A stretch of DNA of 64,000 bases from Cyanobium sp. FGCU52 (lineage in GTDB: Bacteria; Cyanobacteriota; Cyanobacteriia; PCC-6307; Cyanobiaceae): NCBI GenBank assembly GCA_024958715.1, contig JANWUS010000050.1, positions 1 to 64,000 of the forward strand, in the 5' to 3' direction. Below the pieces are notes generated by a model. That model was not told the DNA's origin, searched no databases, and was given only the letters and a program-made list of their open reading frames with translations. The position numbers and the translations under genes are program-made. Each line of letters begins with the position of its first letter. Position 1 is the first letter of the stretch. Of the stretch, positions 19,052 to 27,133 are shown one piece after another.

Positions 19052-20449
19052 CTAGGCAGGGGTTGCGCTCCCCCCCAGGGAGAAGGCGCGCACCGTGTTG
19101 ATGCGCACCTTCACCAGATCGCCGGCCCGGAAGCTGCCGCCCCGGCCGTCGTCGGCGGCGAAGAAGGTGAGCCGGTTGGTGCGGGTGCGGCCCATCACCT
19201 GGGCGGCGTCCTTCGGGTTGACACCCTCCACCAGCACCTCCTCGACGCGTCCCAGGTAGCGGGCGCTGCGCTCGCGGGCGGTGCGCTCCACCAGGGCATT
19301 GAGCTCCTGCAGCCGCTCCACCTTCACGGCTTCGGGAAGCTGGTCGGGCCAGTCGGCGGCCGGGGTGTTGGGGCGCGGGGAGTAGGCGGCGGTGTTCACC
19401 TGGTCGAAGCCGATCGCCTCGATCAGGGCCAGGGTGCGGCGGTACTGGGCGTCGGTTTCGCCCGGGAAGGCCACGATCACGTCGGCGCTGATCGCCGCAT
19501 CGGGCATGCGCTCGCGGATGCGGTCGATGATGCGGCGGTAGCGCTCCACCGTGTAGCCCCGGGCCATCGCCCGCAGCACCTCGTCGTCGCCGCTCTGGAA
19601 GGGGATGTGGAAGTGCTCGCACACCTTCGGCAGGTCGGCGCAGGCATCGATCAGCCGCTCGGTGAAGTAGCGCGGGTGGCTGGTGGCGAAGCGGATCCGC
19701 TCGATCCCCGCCACGTCGTGCACGCCGTGCAGCAGGTCGGTGAGGGTGTGGCGGCGGCGCCCCTCGGGGGTGATGCCCGGCAGGTCGCGGCCGTAGGCAT
19801 CGATGTTCTGCCCCAGCAGGGTGATCTCCTTGTACCCCTGGGCGGCGAGCCCCTCCATCTCCAGTCGGATGGCCTCGGGCAGGCGGCTCTGCTCCCGTCC
19901 CCGCACCGAGGGCACCACGCAGTAGGTGCAGCGCTCGTTGCAGCCGTAGATCACGTTCACCCAGGCGCACACCTGGCTGTCGCGCCGGGCGGTGGTGATG
20001 TCCTCGAGGATGTGGTGCTCCTCGGTGGCGACCACCTGCTGCCCCTGCTCCACCCGCGCCAGCAGGGTGTCGAGCCGGTTGGCGTGCTGGGGCCCCATCA
20101 CCAGATCGAGTTCGGGAACCCGCCGCAGCAGCGATTCGCCCTCCTGCTGGGCCACGCAGCCCGCCACCACCAGGGTGAGGTGGGGGTTGGCGCGCTTGCG
20201 CTGGGCCTGGCGTCCCAGGTAGCTGTACACCTTCTGCTCCGCGTTGTCGCGGATCGTGCAGGTGTTGTAGAGCACCAGATCCGCCTCGAACTCCCCCGCC
20301 GCGGCGCGGTAGCCCATGGTTTCCAGGATTCCGGCCATGCGTTCGGAATCCGCCTTGTTCATCTGGCAGCCGAAGGTGGTGATCCAGTAGCTGCCGCGCT
20401 TCGGGGCGGGAGTCCCCTGGGTGGGGAGCGGGGAAAGGGTTGCCGTCAT
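19052..20449 (-). CDS. miaB: tRNA-2-methylthio-N6-dimethylallyladenosine synthase
   Basis: 465 residues. MiaB adds the 2-methylthio group to i6A37 of tRNAs reading UNN codons. Order: N-terminal UPF0004 cluster domain ([32 protein letters not shown]), radical SAM motif CNERCTYC in [21 protein letters not shown], and a C-terminal TRAM domain ending near [18 protein letters not shown]. Both Fe-S cysteine sets are present. It is divergent from the epimerase gene. Confidence 0.96.
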   Translation of the reverse strand: MTATLSPLPTQGTPAPKRGSYWITTFGCQMNKADSERMAGILETMGYRAAAGEFEADLVLYNTCTIRDNAEQKVYSYLGRQAQRKRANPHLTLVVAGCVAQQEGESLLRRVPELDLVMGPQHANRLDTLLARVEQGQQVVATEEHHILEDITTARRDSQVCAWVNVIYGCNERCTYCVVPSVRGREQSRLPEAIRLEMEGLAAQGYKEITLLGQNIDAYGRDLPGITPEGRRRHTLTDLLHGVHDVAGIERIRFATSHPRYFTERLIDACADLPKVCEHFHIPFQSGDDEVLRAMARGYTVERYRRIIDRIRERMPDAAISADVIVAFPGETDAQYRRTLALIEAIGFDQVNTAAYSPRPNTPAADWPDQLPEAVKVERLQELNALVERTARERSARYLGRVEEVLVEGVNPKDAAQVMGRTRTNRLTFFAADDGRGGSFRAGDLVKVRINTVRAFSLGGSATPA

Positions 20450-20535
20450 CCCATCCAGTTTCCGCCATCACCGCCGCCGCGGTGGTGATGGCCATGCCCG
20501 TGGCCACCGGCGCGCGGCGCTGGCAGGCTGGATCC

Positions 20536-21621
20536 ATGCACTGCCGGCTTCACCGCATCCCGCTCACCAAGGCCGTGCCGCTGGCGATCAGCCGGGGCAC
20601 CACCGCGTCGGTGGAGCACCTGCTGTTGGCGATCGAGCACGAGGGGATCATCGGCATCGGCGAGACTGGCGGCTTCGACACCGGCCACCGTTGCTTCAGC
20701 ACCGACGCGGTGGTCGATGAGCTCTCTGCCCTGGCGCCCCGGCTGGCCGAGCGCAGCCCGGAACCCATGCAGGAGCTCGAACCCCTGCTGGCGGATCTGT
20801 CGCCGCCGGCCCGCTGCGGGCTGGATCTGGCCCTGCACGACTGGTGGGGCAAGCGGCTGGGGCAGCCCGTGGGGCGGCTCTGGGGTCTGGATCCCGGCGT
20901 CTCGGCGCCCACGAGCGTCACCCTGGGCCTGGGGTCGGTGGAGGCGGTGCTGGCGCGGCTGGAGCGCTGGTGGGACCAGCTCCCCGCCACCCGCATCAAG
21001 CTCAAGCTCGGCAGTCCCGACGGAGCCGACCACGACCGGGCCCTGGTGGAGGCCGTGGCCGCCGCCCTCCAGCGCCATCGCGCCACCACCGGCGTTGCCT
21101 GTGAACTGCAGGTGGACGCCAATGGCGGCTGGGATCTGGAGCGGGCCCGCTCCATGCTCGGCCTGCTGGCGGAGCATGGGGTGGTGCTGGTGGAGCAGCC
21201 CCTGCCGCCCCAGGAGGATCCCGACGCCGACTGCGCCGGCTTCGCCGCCCTCGACCTCGACTGCCCGATGGCGCTGGTGGCGGACGAGAGCTGCTGGGAT
21301 CTGCACGATCTGCTGCGGCTGGCGCCCCATGTCGATGGGGTGAACATCAAGCTGCTCAAGAGCGGCGGATTGGCGGAGGCCCTGCTGATGGCCCGAACCT
21401 CCCGCCGCCTGGGCCTGTCGGTGATGCTCGGCTGCTACTCCGATGCCGCCCTGCTCAACGGGGCCGCCGCCCAGCTGCTGCCGCTGGTCGACTGGCCGGA
21501 TCTCGACAGCCATCTCAATCTGGTGGACGACCCCTTCCGCGGCCCCGTGCTTGTGGGGGATCGCCTGCTCCCCGGCACCGGCCCGGGCCTGGGCGTGACG
21601 GTTGAGGGGCTGCCGTGCTGA
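20536..21621 (+). CDS. dgcA: Enolase-superfamily epimerase, DgcA-like (N-acetyl-D-glutamate racemase or dipeptide epimerase)
   Basis: 361 residues from the ATG at 20536. The muconate-lactonizing subgroup layout is seen: KxK general base region IKLKLG, metal ligands in VDANGGW, LVEQPLP and LVADESC, and the second lysine in GVNIKLLKSGG. Annotated homologues are called L-Ala-D/L-Glu epimerases. However the next gene is a DUF1611/DgcN protein, and the pair dgcA-dgcN has been described as a D-glutamate catabolic route in which DgcN acetylates D-Glu and DgcA racemises N-acetyl-D-Glu. The symbol is given on that context; peptide recycling remains an alternative. Confidence 0.75.
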   Translation: MHCRLHRIPLTKAVPLAISRGTTASVEHLLLAIEHEGIIGIGETGGFDTGHRCFSTDAVVDELSALAPRLAERSPEPMQELEPLLADLSPPARCGLDLALHDWWGKRLGQPVGRLWGLDPGVSAPTSVTLGLGSVEAVLARLERWWDQLPATRIKLKLGSPDGADHDRALVEAVAAALQRHRATTGVACELQVDANGGWDLERARSMLGLLAEHGVVLVEQPLPPQEDPDADCAGFAALDLDCPMALVADESCWDLHDLLRLAPHVDGVNIKLLKSGGLAEALLMARTSRRLGLSVMLGCYSDAALLNGAAAQLLPLVDWPDLDSHLNLVDDPFRGPVLVGDRLLPGTGPGLGVTVEGLPC

Positions 21622-22715
21622 CGGACCGCCACCGGGTGGTGCTGCTCCAGCACGGGGGACTCGACGACATGCGCGGCAAGACCGGTCTCGCCCTGCTGCG
21701 CTACCGCCGCGGGCCCGTGGTGGCGGTGATCGATCCGGCCCACGCGGGGCAGTCGCTGCGCCAGGCCTGCGGCATCGAGCGGGACGTGCCGGTGGTGGCG
21801 ACGATGGCGGAGGCGCTGGTGCACCGGCCCGAGGTGGCGGTGGTCGGTCTGGCTCCGTCGGGGGGGCGGCTGCCGCCGGAGATGCGCTCCGACATCGCTG
21901 CGGGGCTGCGGGCGGGCCTGTCGTTGGCCAGCGGGCTCCACAGCCGGCTGGGGGAGGATCCGGAGCTGGCGGCCCTGCGGCGGCCGGAGGCCTGGATCTG
22001 GGATCTGCGCCGGGAGCCGGACGATCTGGTGGTGGGCTCCGGCCGGGCCGCGGCGCTTCCCTGCCACCGGGTGCTGGCGGTGGGTTCGGACATGTCGGTG
22101 GGCAAGATGAGCACCTGCCTGGAGCTGCGGGCCGCCGCCCTGGCCCGGGGGCTGGACGCCCGCTTCGTGGGCACCGGCCAGGCCGGGATCCTGATCGACG
22201 GCCGCGGCGTCGCCCTCGATGCCGTGCGGGTGGACTACGCCGGCGGCGCCGTGGAACAGGCGGTGCTGGCCGCGGCCGAGGGGGCCGCCCCCGGGGCCCT
22301 GCTGCTGGTGGAGGGTCAGGGGTCTCTGGCCCATCCCGGCTCCACCGCCACCCTGCCGCTGATCCGGGGCAGCCAGCCCACGGCGCTGGTGATGGTGCAC
22401 CGGGCCGGCCAGGAGACGATCCGCAACCTCGACGATGTGCCCCTGCCGCCCCTGCCGGAGCTGATCGCCTGCGTGGAATCCCTCGCGGCCCTGGGGCGTC
22501 CGGCCCAGACCGGACCGGGGCCCAGGGTGAAGGCCGTTGCCCTCAACACCGCGCACCTCGATGAGCGAGCGGCCCGTAAGGCCGTGGAGGCCACGGCCCT
22601 TCTGACCGGCCTGCCCTGTGCCGACGTGGTGCGGCAGGGAGGGCAGAGTCTGCTGGAGAACCTCCTGGAAGGAGGAAAGAAAAGGGCGAGCGAGGGGACT
22701 CGAACCCCCGAATAG
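21615..22715 (+). CDS. dgcN: DUF1611 protein, DgcN-like (D-glutamate N-acetyltransferase candidate)
   Basis: 366 residues overlapping the end of the epimerase gene by 7 bases. N-terminal Rossmann-like domain; C-terminal P-loop-like domain with VGSDMSVGKMSTCLELRAAA, FVGTGQAGILIDGRG and LVEGQGSLAHPGST, all typical of DUF1611. Members paired with DgcA are D-glutamate N-acetyltransferases. The last ~10 codons (GTRTPE) are read through the antisense strand of the tRNA-His gene, so the true C-terminus is tied to that overlap. Activity is inferred from family and pairing. Confidence 0.78.
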   Translation: MLTDRHRVVLLQHGGLDDMRGKTGLALLRYRRGPVVAVIDPAHAGQSLRQACGIERDVPVVATMAEALVHRPEVAVVGLAPSGGRLPPEMRSDIAAGLRAGLSLASGLHSRLGEDPELAALRRPEAWIWDLRREPDDLVVGSGRAAALPCHRVLAVGSDMSVGKMSTCLELRAAALARGLDARFVGTGQAGILIDGRGVALDAVRVDYAGGAVEQAVLAAAEGAAPGALLLVEGQGSLAHPGSTATLPLIRGSQPTALVMVHRAGQETIRNLDDVPLPPLPELIACVESLAALGRPAQTGPGPRVKAVALNTAHLDERAARKAVEATALLTGLPCADVVRQGGQSLLENLLEGGKKRASEGTRTPE

Positions 22716-22758
22716 CGGCGCCACAAGCCGCTGCCTTAACCACTTGGCGACGCCCGCC
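22685..22758 (-). tRNA. tRNA-His (anticodon GTG)
   Basis: On the minus strand the cloverleaf folds with acceptor GCGGGCG / CGCTCGC, an additional 5' G (position -1) facing C73 as expected for tRNA-His, D-arm GCCAAGTGGTTAAGGC, anticodon loop TTGTGGC with GTG, and T-arm GGGGGTTCGAGTCCCC. The CCA is not encoded. A T-rich tract follows. The last 31 bases of dgcN overlap it on the other strand. Confidence 0.97.
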
Positions 22759-22785
22759 GTGGTGAGCAAAACCTACACCACGGCG
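22755..22785. repeat. Perfect 10-bp inverted repeat at the 5' side of tRNA-His
   Basis: CGCCGTGGTG (22755-22764) and CACCACGGCG (22776-22785) are exact reverse complements around an 11-base spacer. The left arm shares its first four bases with the 5' end of the tRNA. It may be an operator, a precursor-RNA hairpin for 5' processing, or chance. Confidence 0.6.
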
Positions 22786-22855
22786 ATGCCCTGCGGCACG
22801 CCCTGGAAATCCCGCCAGAATCCACCCACGTCCGCATCGGCCCCGGCCCGACGGT

Positions 22856-23281
22856 TTGCCCGTTCCCGCCCCTTTCCTTCCCCAGCGCATCGGCTTCGCT
22901 CTGGTGGTTCTCGTTGCCGGGGCCGTGGGCCTGGCCAGCACCAATCCCGGCCCTGACGCCTTTGCAGAGTTCGCCGGCGATCAGCTCACCCGCCTGCTCA
23001 CCGAGGAGCTCTGCGAGCCCGATGGCCTGCCGATGGTGCTGCGGCTGGTGATCCGTGACTGCCCCGGCCTCGTTCGCTCCCAGCGCCACACCCTGGGCCG
23101 CCTGGCCCTGGAGCACACCCGCCGCCGCAACCTGGGGGTGGCCAGCCTGTATCGCACCGATCTCGGCGGCCAGGAACTCGTGGGTTCCCTGCGCCTCCCC
23201 CATTACCGCGCCCTGACGCTGGCGGCTGCCGGACAGTTCGTGCTCGTGCGCACTGACACCCTCACGGGTGAGGAGCGTTGA
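22856..23281 (+). CDS. DUF4359 domain protein
   Basis: 141 residues (TTG start chosen because it precedes a hydrophobic helix IGFALVVLVAGAVGLA). After the helix, the segment STNPGPDAFAEFAGDQLTRLLTEELC matches the cyanobacterial DUF4359 pattern (NP-x4-Y/F-x2-Y/F-A ... L-C), followed by two more cysteines. A small membrane-anchored extracytoplasmic protein of unknown role. Its TGA overlaps the TTG of the next gene (TTGA), so it is coupled to the amidohydrolase. Confidence 0.72.
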   Translation: MPVPAPFLPQRIGFALVVLVAGAVGLASTNPGPDAFAEFAGDQLTRLLTEELCEPDGLPMVLRLVIRDCPGLVRSQRHTLGRLALEHTRRRNLGVASLYRTDLGGQELVGSLRLPHYRALTLAAAGQFVLVRTDTLTGEER

Positions 23282-24567
23282 GCAACGCACTGCCGCCGCT
23301 GCGGATCCCCAGGGTTCTGCTCGATCCCAGCGATCCCCACCTGCGCACCGACGCCGATGGGCTGGTCACGCTGCGGCTGGAGGTGGCGGACGGTCGCATC
23401 AAGGCGCTCCAGTCCCTCGATCCCCAGGTGGACCTGGAACGATCTTCCGCCGCACCCCTGGCCCTCACCCCGCTGGCGGAGGCCCACGCCCACCTCGACA
23501 AGGCCTTCACCGTGGAGGCCTTCCCCAATCGCCACGGCACGATCGCCGGTGCCCTGGAGGCCAACCTGCGGGAGATCGCCCAGCGGCGGCCCGAGCAGGT
23601 GGAGGCCCGGGCCGGCCTCGCCCTCGAGCGGGCCTGGCGGAACGGCCTGCGGGCGATCCGCAGCCACGTGGACACCCTCGGGCCCTGCGGCCTCGGCAGC
23701 TGGGAGGTGCTCGAGCACCTGGCCCACCGCTGGGCCGATCGGCTGGAGCTCCAGCGGGTGGCCCTGGTGCCGATCGGCCACTGGTGCACGGGCGAGGGCG
23801 AGGAGCTGGCGCGGCGGGTGGCCCTCTCCGGCGGGGTGCTGGGCGGTGTGCTGGGCCTGCCGGGCCGGCGGCAGGCCGACGACGCTGAAGCGCTCCGCGC
23901 CCTGCTGGCCCTCGCCGAGCGGTTCGGCTGCCCGGTGGATCTGCACATCGACGAGGCGGATGGCGCGCCGGCCTACGGCCTGCGGCTGCTGAACCGTGAG
24001 CTCAGGCGCCGGCACCCCGGCGTGCCGATCGTCTGCAGCCACGCCAGCAGCATGGGTCTGCTGGCGAACGGGGCCTGCCGCCGGCTGGCCGAGGCCCTGG
24101 CCCCGCAGCTGGCCGGGGTGGTGGCCCTGCCGAGCACCAACCTCTGGCTGCTCTCCCGCCAGCCGGGCCGCACGCCCTGCCGGCGGCCGCTGGCGCCGAT
24201 CCGGCAGCTGCAGGAGGCGGGGGTTCCCGTGGCGGTGGGCGGCGACAACGTGCAGGACCCCTGGTATCCAGGGGGTGACTTCGATCCGATCGAGCTGCTG
24301 CGCTTCGCCCTGCCCGCCGCCCAGCTCGAGCCCTGGCGCCGCACCGGTCTGGCACCGTTCACCACCGCCGCCGCCCGGGTTCTGGGCCTGGCCTGGGACG
24401 GGGTGCTCCGGCCCGGTGCCCCCGCCGATCTGGTGGTGCTGGCGGCCACGGGCTGGGGCGACCTGCTGGCCTGCACACCCCAGCGGCGGGTGCTGCGGGC
24501 CGGGCGCTGGCTGCCGCCTCCCCCGCAGCAGGAACCCTCTCCCCTGCTGGCCGCCCTTCCTCTCTGA
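23278..24567 (+). CDS. Amidohydrolase, cytosine-deaminase-like
   Basis: 429 residues with a TIM-barrel metal-dependent hydrolase pattern: the metal ligands LAEAHAHLDKAF, SHVDTLGPCG, VDLHIDEADG, CSHASSMG and GGDNVQDPWYPGG, in the order of CodA-type cytosine deaminases, which release ammonia from cytosine or related rings. TTG start coupled to the upstream DUF4359 gene. The substrate could be cytosine, isoguanine, a creatinine-like ring or other nitrogen compound; no specific match is claimed. A FAD-linked oxidase follows in the same direction after 12 bases. Confidence 0.82.
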   Translation: MSNALPPLRIPRVLLDPSDPHLRTDADGLVTLRLEVADGRIKALQSLDPQVDLERSSAAPLALTPLAEAHAHLDKAFTVEAFPNRHGTIAGALEANLREIAQRRPEQVEARAGLALERAWRNGLRAIRSHVDTLGPCGLGSWEVLEHLAHRWADRLELQRVALVPIGHWCTGEGEELARRVALSGGVLGGVLGLPGRRQADDAEALRALLALAERFGCPVDLHIDEADGAPAYGLRLLNRELRRRHPGVPIVCSHASSMGLLANGACRRLAEALAPQLAGVVALPSTNLWLLSRQPGRTPCRRPLAPIRQLQEAGVPVAVGGDNVQDPWYPGGDFDPIELLRFALPAAQLEPWRRTGLAPFTTAAARVLGLAWDGVLRPGAPADLVVLAATGWGDLLACTPQRRVLRAGRWLPPPPQQEPSPLLAALPL

Positions 24568-24579
24568 TCCCTGCTCCCC

Positions 24580-25971
24580 ATGTCCCTGCCACCCTCCCTG
24601 AGCCGCCCCGAGGCGGTGAGCGATGAGCGGGTCGCGGCCCTGGCCGCGGAGCTGGCGGCGTCCCATCCCGGGATCGCTCTGCTGGCAGGGGCGGCCGATC
24701 TCACCCGCCTGTCCCGCGATTTCCACGACTATTCGCCGGTGCTGCAGCAGCAGCTGGAGGGGCGGCGGGCCCAGCTGGCCGTGCGGGTGCACACGGTGGA
24801 GCAGGTGATGGCCGTGGCCGGCGCCTGCGCCCGCCATGGAGTGCCGCTCACGCCCCGCGGGGCCGGCACCGGCAACTACGGCCAGTGCGTGCCCCTGGCC
24901 GGCGGCGTGGTGCTCGATCTCACCGGCCTCAACCGGCTCCGCGTGATCGACCCGCTCAGCGGGGTGGTGGAGGCGGAGGCAGGGGCCCTGCTGGGGGATC
25001 TGGAGGCCCAGCTCCGGCCCGCGGGCCGCTCCCTGCGGCTGCTGCCGAGCACCTGGCGCACCGCCAGCCTGGGGGGCTTCATCGCCGGTGGCTCGGGCGG
25101 CATCGGCTCGCTGCGCTGGGGATTCCTGCGGGATCCCGGCAATCTCCTGGGTCTGGAGATCGTCACCGTCGAGCCCAGCCCACGCCGGCTGCGGTTCGAT
25201 GCCGCCGGCAGCGCCCCCCTGAATCACGCCTACGGCACCAACGGCATCCTCACGGCGGTGCGGCTGGCCACCGCCGAGGCGGTGACCTGGCAGCAGCTGG
25301 TGGTCGACTTCGCCGACGGCGACGCGGCCCTGGCCGCGGTGGGCGCCCTGCCGGCCACGGCCCTGCTGCTGCAGTCCCTGACCCTGCTGGAGGCGCCGAT
25401 CGCCGCGGCGCTGCCGTCTCCCCCCGGCTGCCCGGCCCCGGAGCCCGGCGCTCACCGGCTGCTGCTGCTGGCCGCCCCCGACAGCCTCGAGGTTCTGCCC
25501 CACTGGCTGGAGGAGCGGGGCGGCCGGCTGCGCTGGCAGGCGCCCGAGGGGGACGGCCGGGCCATGCCCCTGCGGGAACTGGGCTGGAACCACACCACCC
25601 TGCACTGGCGGGCCCGCCATCAAGGCTGGACCTACCTGCAGATGCTGCTGCCCCGACCGGAGACGCCCCTGATCGCCGCCGTGCGCGAGCGCTGGGGCCA
25701 CGACGTGCTCTGGCACCTGGAGGCGGTGCGCCAGGACGGGGCGACCCGGCTGGCCGCGCTCCCCCTGGTGCGCTGGCGGGGTGCCGGCGACCTGGCGGAG
25801 CTGATGGAGCAGTGCCGCAGCCTGGGTGCGGTGATCTTCAACCCGCACGTGCTCACCGTGGAGGACGGGGGCCTGGGGGTGATCGACGCCGACCAGGTGG
25901 CCGCCAAGGCGGCCCACGACCCCGCCGGCCTGCTCAACCCCGGCAAGCTGCGCGGCTGGGACGAGCGCTGA
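24580..25971 (+). CDS. FAD-linked oxidase / FAD-binding oxidoreductase
   Basis: 463 residues of the PCMH-type FAD-binding family (GlcD-like). The pyrophosphate-binding region PLTPRGAGTGNYGQCVPLAGGVVLDLTGLNRL and the segment GGFIAGGSGGIGSLRWGFLRDPGNLLGLEIV are clear; the C-terminal end AAKAAHDPAGLLNPGKLRGW is the usual closing motif. Substrate (a hydroxy acid, sugar acid or amino derivative) unknown. It is the third gene of DUF4359 - amidohydrolase - oxidase. Confidence 0.88.
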   Translation: MSLPPSLSRPEAVSDERVAALAAELAASHPGIALLAGAADLTRLSRDFHDYSPVLQQQLEGRRAQLAVRVHTVEQVMAVAGACARHGVPLTPRGAGTGNYGQCVPLAGGVVLDLTGLNRLRVIDPLSGVVEAEAGALLGDLEAQLRPAGRSLRLLPSTWRTASLGGFIAGGSGGIGSLRWGFLRDPGNLLGLEIVTVEPSPRRLRFDAAGSAPLNHAYGTNGILTAVRLATAEAVTWQQLVVDFADGDAALAAVGALPATALLLQSLTLLEAPIAAALPSPPGCPAPEPGAHRLLLLAAPDSLEVLPHWLEERGGRLRWQAPEGDGRAMPLRELGWNHTTLHWRARHQGWTYLQMLLPRPETPLIAAVRERWGHDVLWHLEAVRQDGATRLAALPLVRWRGAGDLAELMEQCRSLGAVIFNPHVLTVEDGGLGVIDADQVAAKAAHDPAGLLNPGKLRGWDER

Positions 25972-25989
25972 GCGCTGCCGGCGCGGACT

Positions 25990-26550
25990 TCAGGAGCACC
26001 CCAGGCTGAGGCGGGTGTCGGCCCCCGTGATCGGGTTGGTGCCGGAGGCCTCCCGGCACAGGGCCCGCTGATCCGCCCGATCGAGCAGGGCATCGGTGAA
26101 GTCGGCGTCGGTGATGATCGCCCCGTTGAAGCTGCTGCCGGAGGCGATCACCCCCCGCAGCACGGCGCCGGTGAAGTCGGCGCGGCTGAAATCCACCTTG
26201 TCCATCAGCACGTCGCCCAGGTCGGCGCCGCGGAAGTCGGCCTCGGGAAACGCTCCCTGGGTGAGGATCGCGCCGTGGAGGTTGGCGCCGGAGAAGTCGG
26301 CGCGGCGGCCCACGGCGCCGGCGAAGGAGGTGTTGGCCAGGTTCTGGCCGTGGAAATCCTTCTCGCTCTGGTTGGTGAGGGTGTAATCCACCCCGGAGAA
26401 CTCCGCGGCCGCCGGCGCCACGGCGATCACGCCCGCCAGCAGCAGGCCGAGGACAAGAGCCAGGCCCGCCGCCGCCCTGCGCCGCAGGGCGCGACCCCAG
26501 GGAGTCCCCCACCGGGGTGGGAGGAGCGGAGCGGCGTCGGGGTGGGCCAT
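25990..26550 (-). CDS. Pentapeptide-repeat secreted (lumenal-type) protein
   Basis: 186 residues. A basic head and one hydrophobic segment with an AAAEF cleavage-like end (about residues 27-50) form a signal sequence, possibly for the thylakoid lumen. From about residue 68 there are some ten A(D/N)LXX/ADFXX pentapeptide repeats (GRRADFSGANLHGAI ... DFRGADLGDV), giving a right-handed beta-helix. A C-terminal stretch with two cysteines follows. It resembles lumenal pentapeptide proteins of cyanobacteria and plastids; function unknown. Confidence 0.82.
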   Translation of the reverse strand: MAHPDAAPLLPPRWGTPWGRALRRRAAAGLALVLGLLLAGVIAVAPAAAEFSGVDYTLTNQSEKDFHGQNLANTSFAGAVGRRADFSGANLHGAILTQGAFPEADFRGADLGDVLMDKVDFSRADFTGAVLRGVIASGSSFNGAIITDADFTDALLDRADQRALCREASGTNPITGADTRLSLGCS

Positions 26551-26555
26551 GGCGA

Positions 26556-27035
26556 TCAGGCAATCCCCAGATGCTGGCGGATCCGATCGAGGGCGGCCTT
26601 CTCCTCGGCCGACACCTTCTCCCCCGAACCGAACAGACCCTTGCCCGCGGCTTCAGCCACGGCCACGCAGCCGTCCACGATCAGCTGCTTGTAGGCGTTC
26701 ACCGTGGCCTCATCCGCCTTGCTGGCCGCCAGCGCCAGCGAGGCATCCACCTCCTCCAGCGCCCGATCGAGCACCTTGCCCTCGCGCACGTCCTCGGGCG
26801 TGATCTGCAGCTTCTCCGGCCGGATCCCCTCCTTGAGGGCCTCGGCATCGAACAGGCTCGCGATCAGGGGATTGCCGGCGTAACGGCTGGAGGCCGTGGC
26901 CAGGGTCTTCCCCAGGGCGATGGCTTCCTGGGCGCTGGAGAAGATGCCCATGTCCACGGTCATCACCGCCAGGGCGGCGGCCAGCGGCCCCCCCAGCAGG
27001 CGGTTGCGTTCGTCGCTGGTCAGTTCGAGCGTCAT
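26556..27035 (-). CDS. Conserved-looking cyanobacterial hypothetical protein
   Basis: 159 residues, soluble, mainly helical: MTLELTSDERNRLLGGPLAAALAVMTVDMG, then a long charged helical middle, and an end EEKAALDRIRQHLGIA. No motif or catalytic set is recognised. The start at 27035 is the first ATG that avoids the Arg/Gly-rich out-of-frame-like extension. It lies between folC and the pentapeptide gene in the same direction. Confidence 0.75.
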   Translation of the reverse strand: MTLELTSDERNRLLGGPLAAALAVMTVDMGIFSSAQEAIALGKTLATASSRYAGNPLIASLFDAEALKEGIRPEKLQITPEDVREGKVLDRALEEVDASLALAASKADEATVNAYKQLIVDGCVAVAEAAGKGLFGSGEKVSAEEKAALDRIRQHLGIA

Positions 27036-27133
27036 CAGGGTTGGTCGTCGGGCGACACCTTCGGCTCGTCCAGCCTGGCCATGGTCACCGGCTTCGTCAG
27101 TGCCGCCGCCGCAGATCCGCCGTATCCCCGGGT

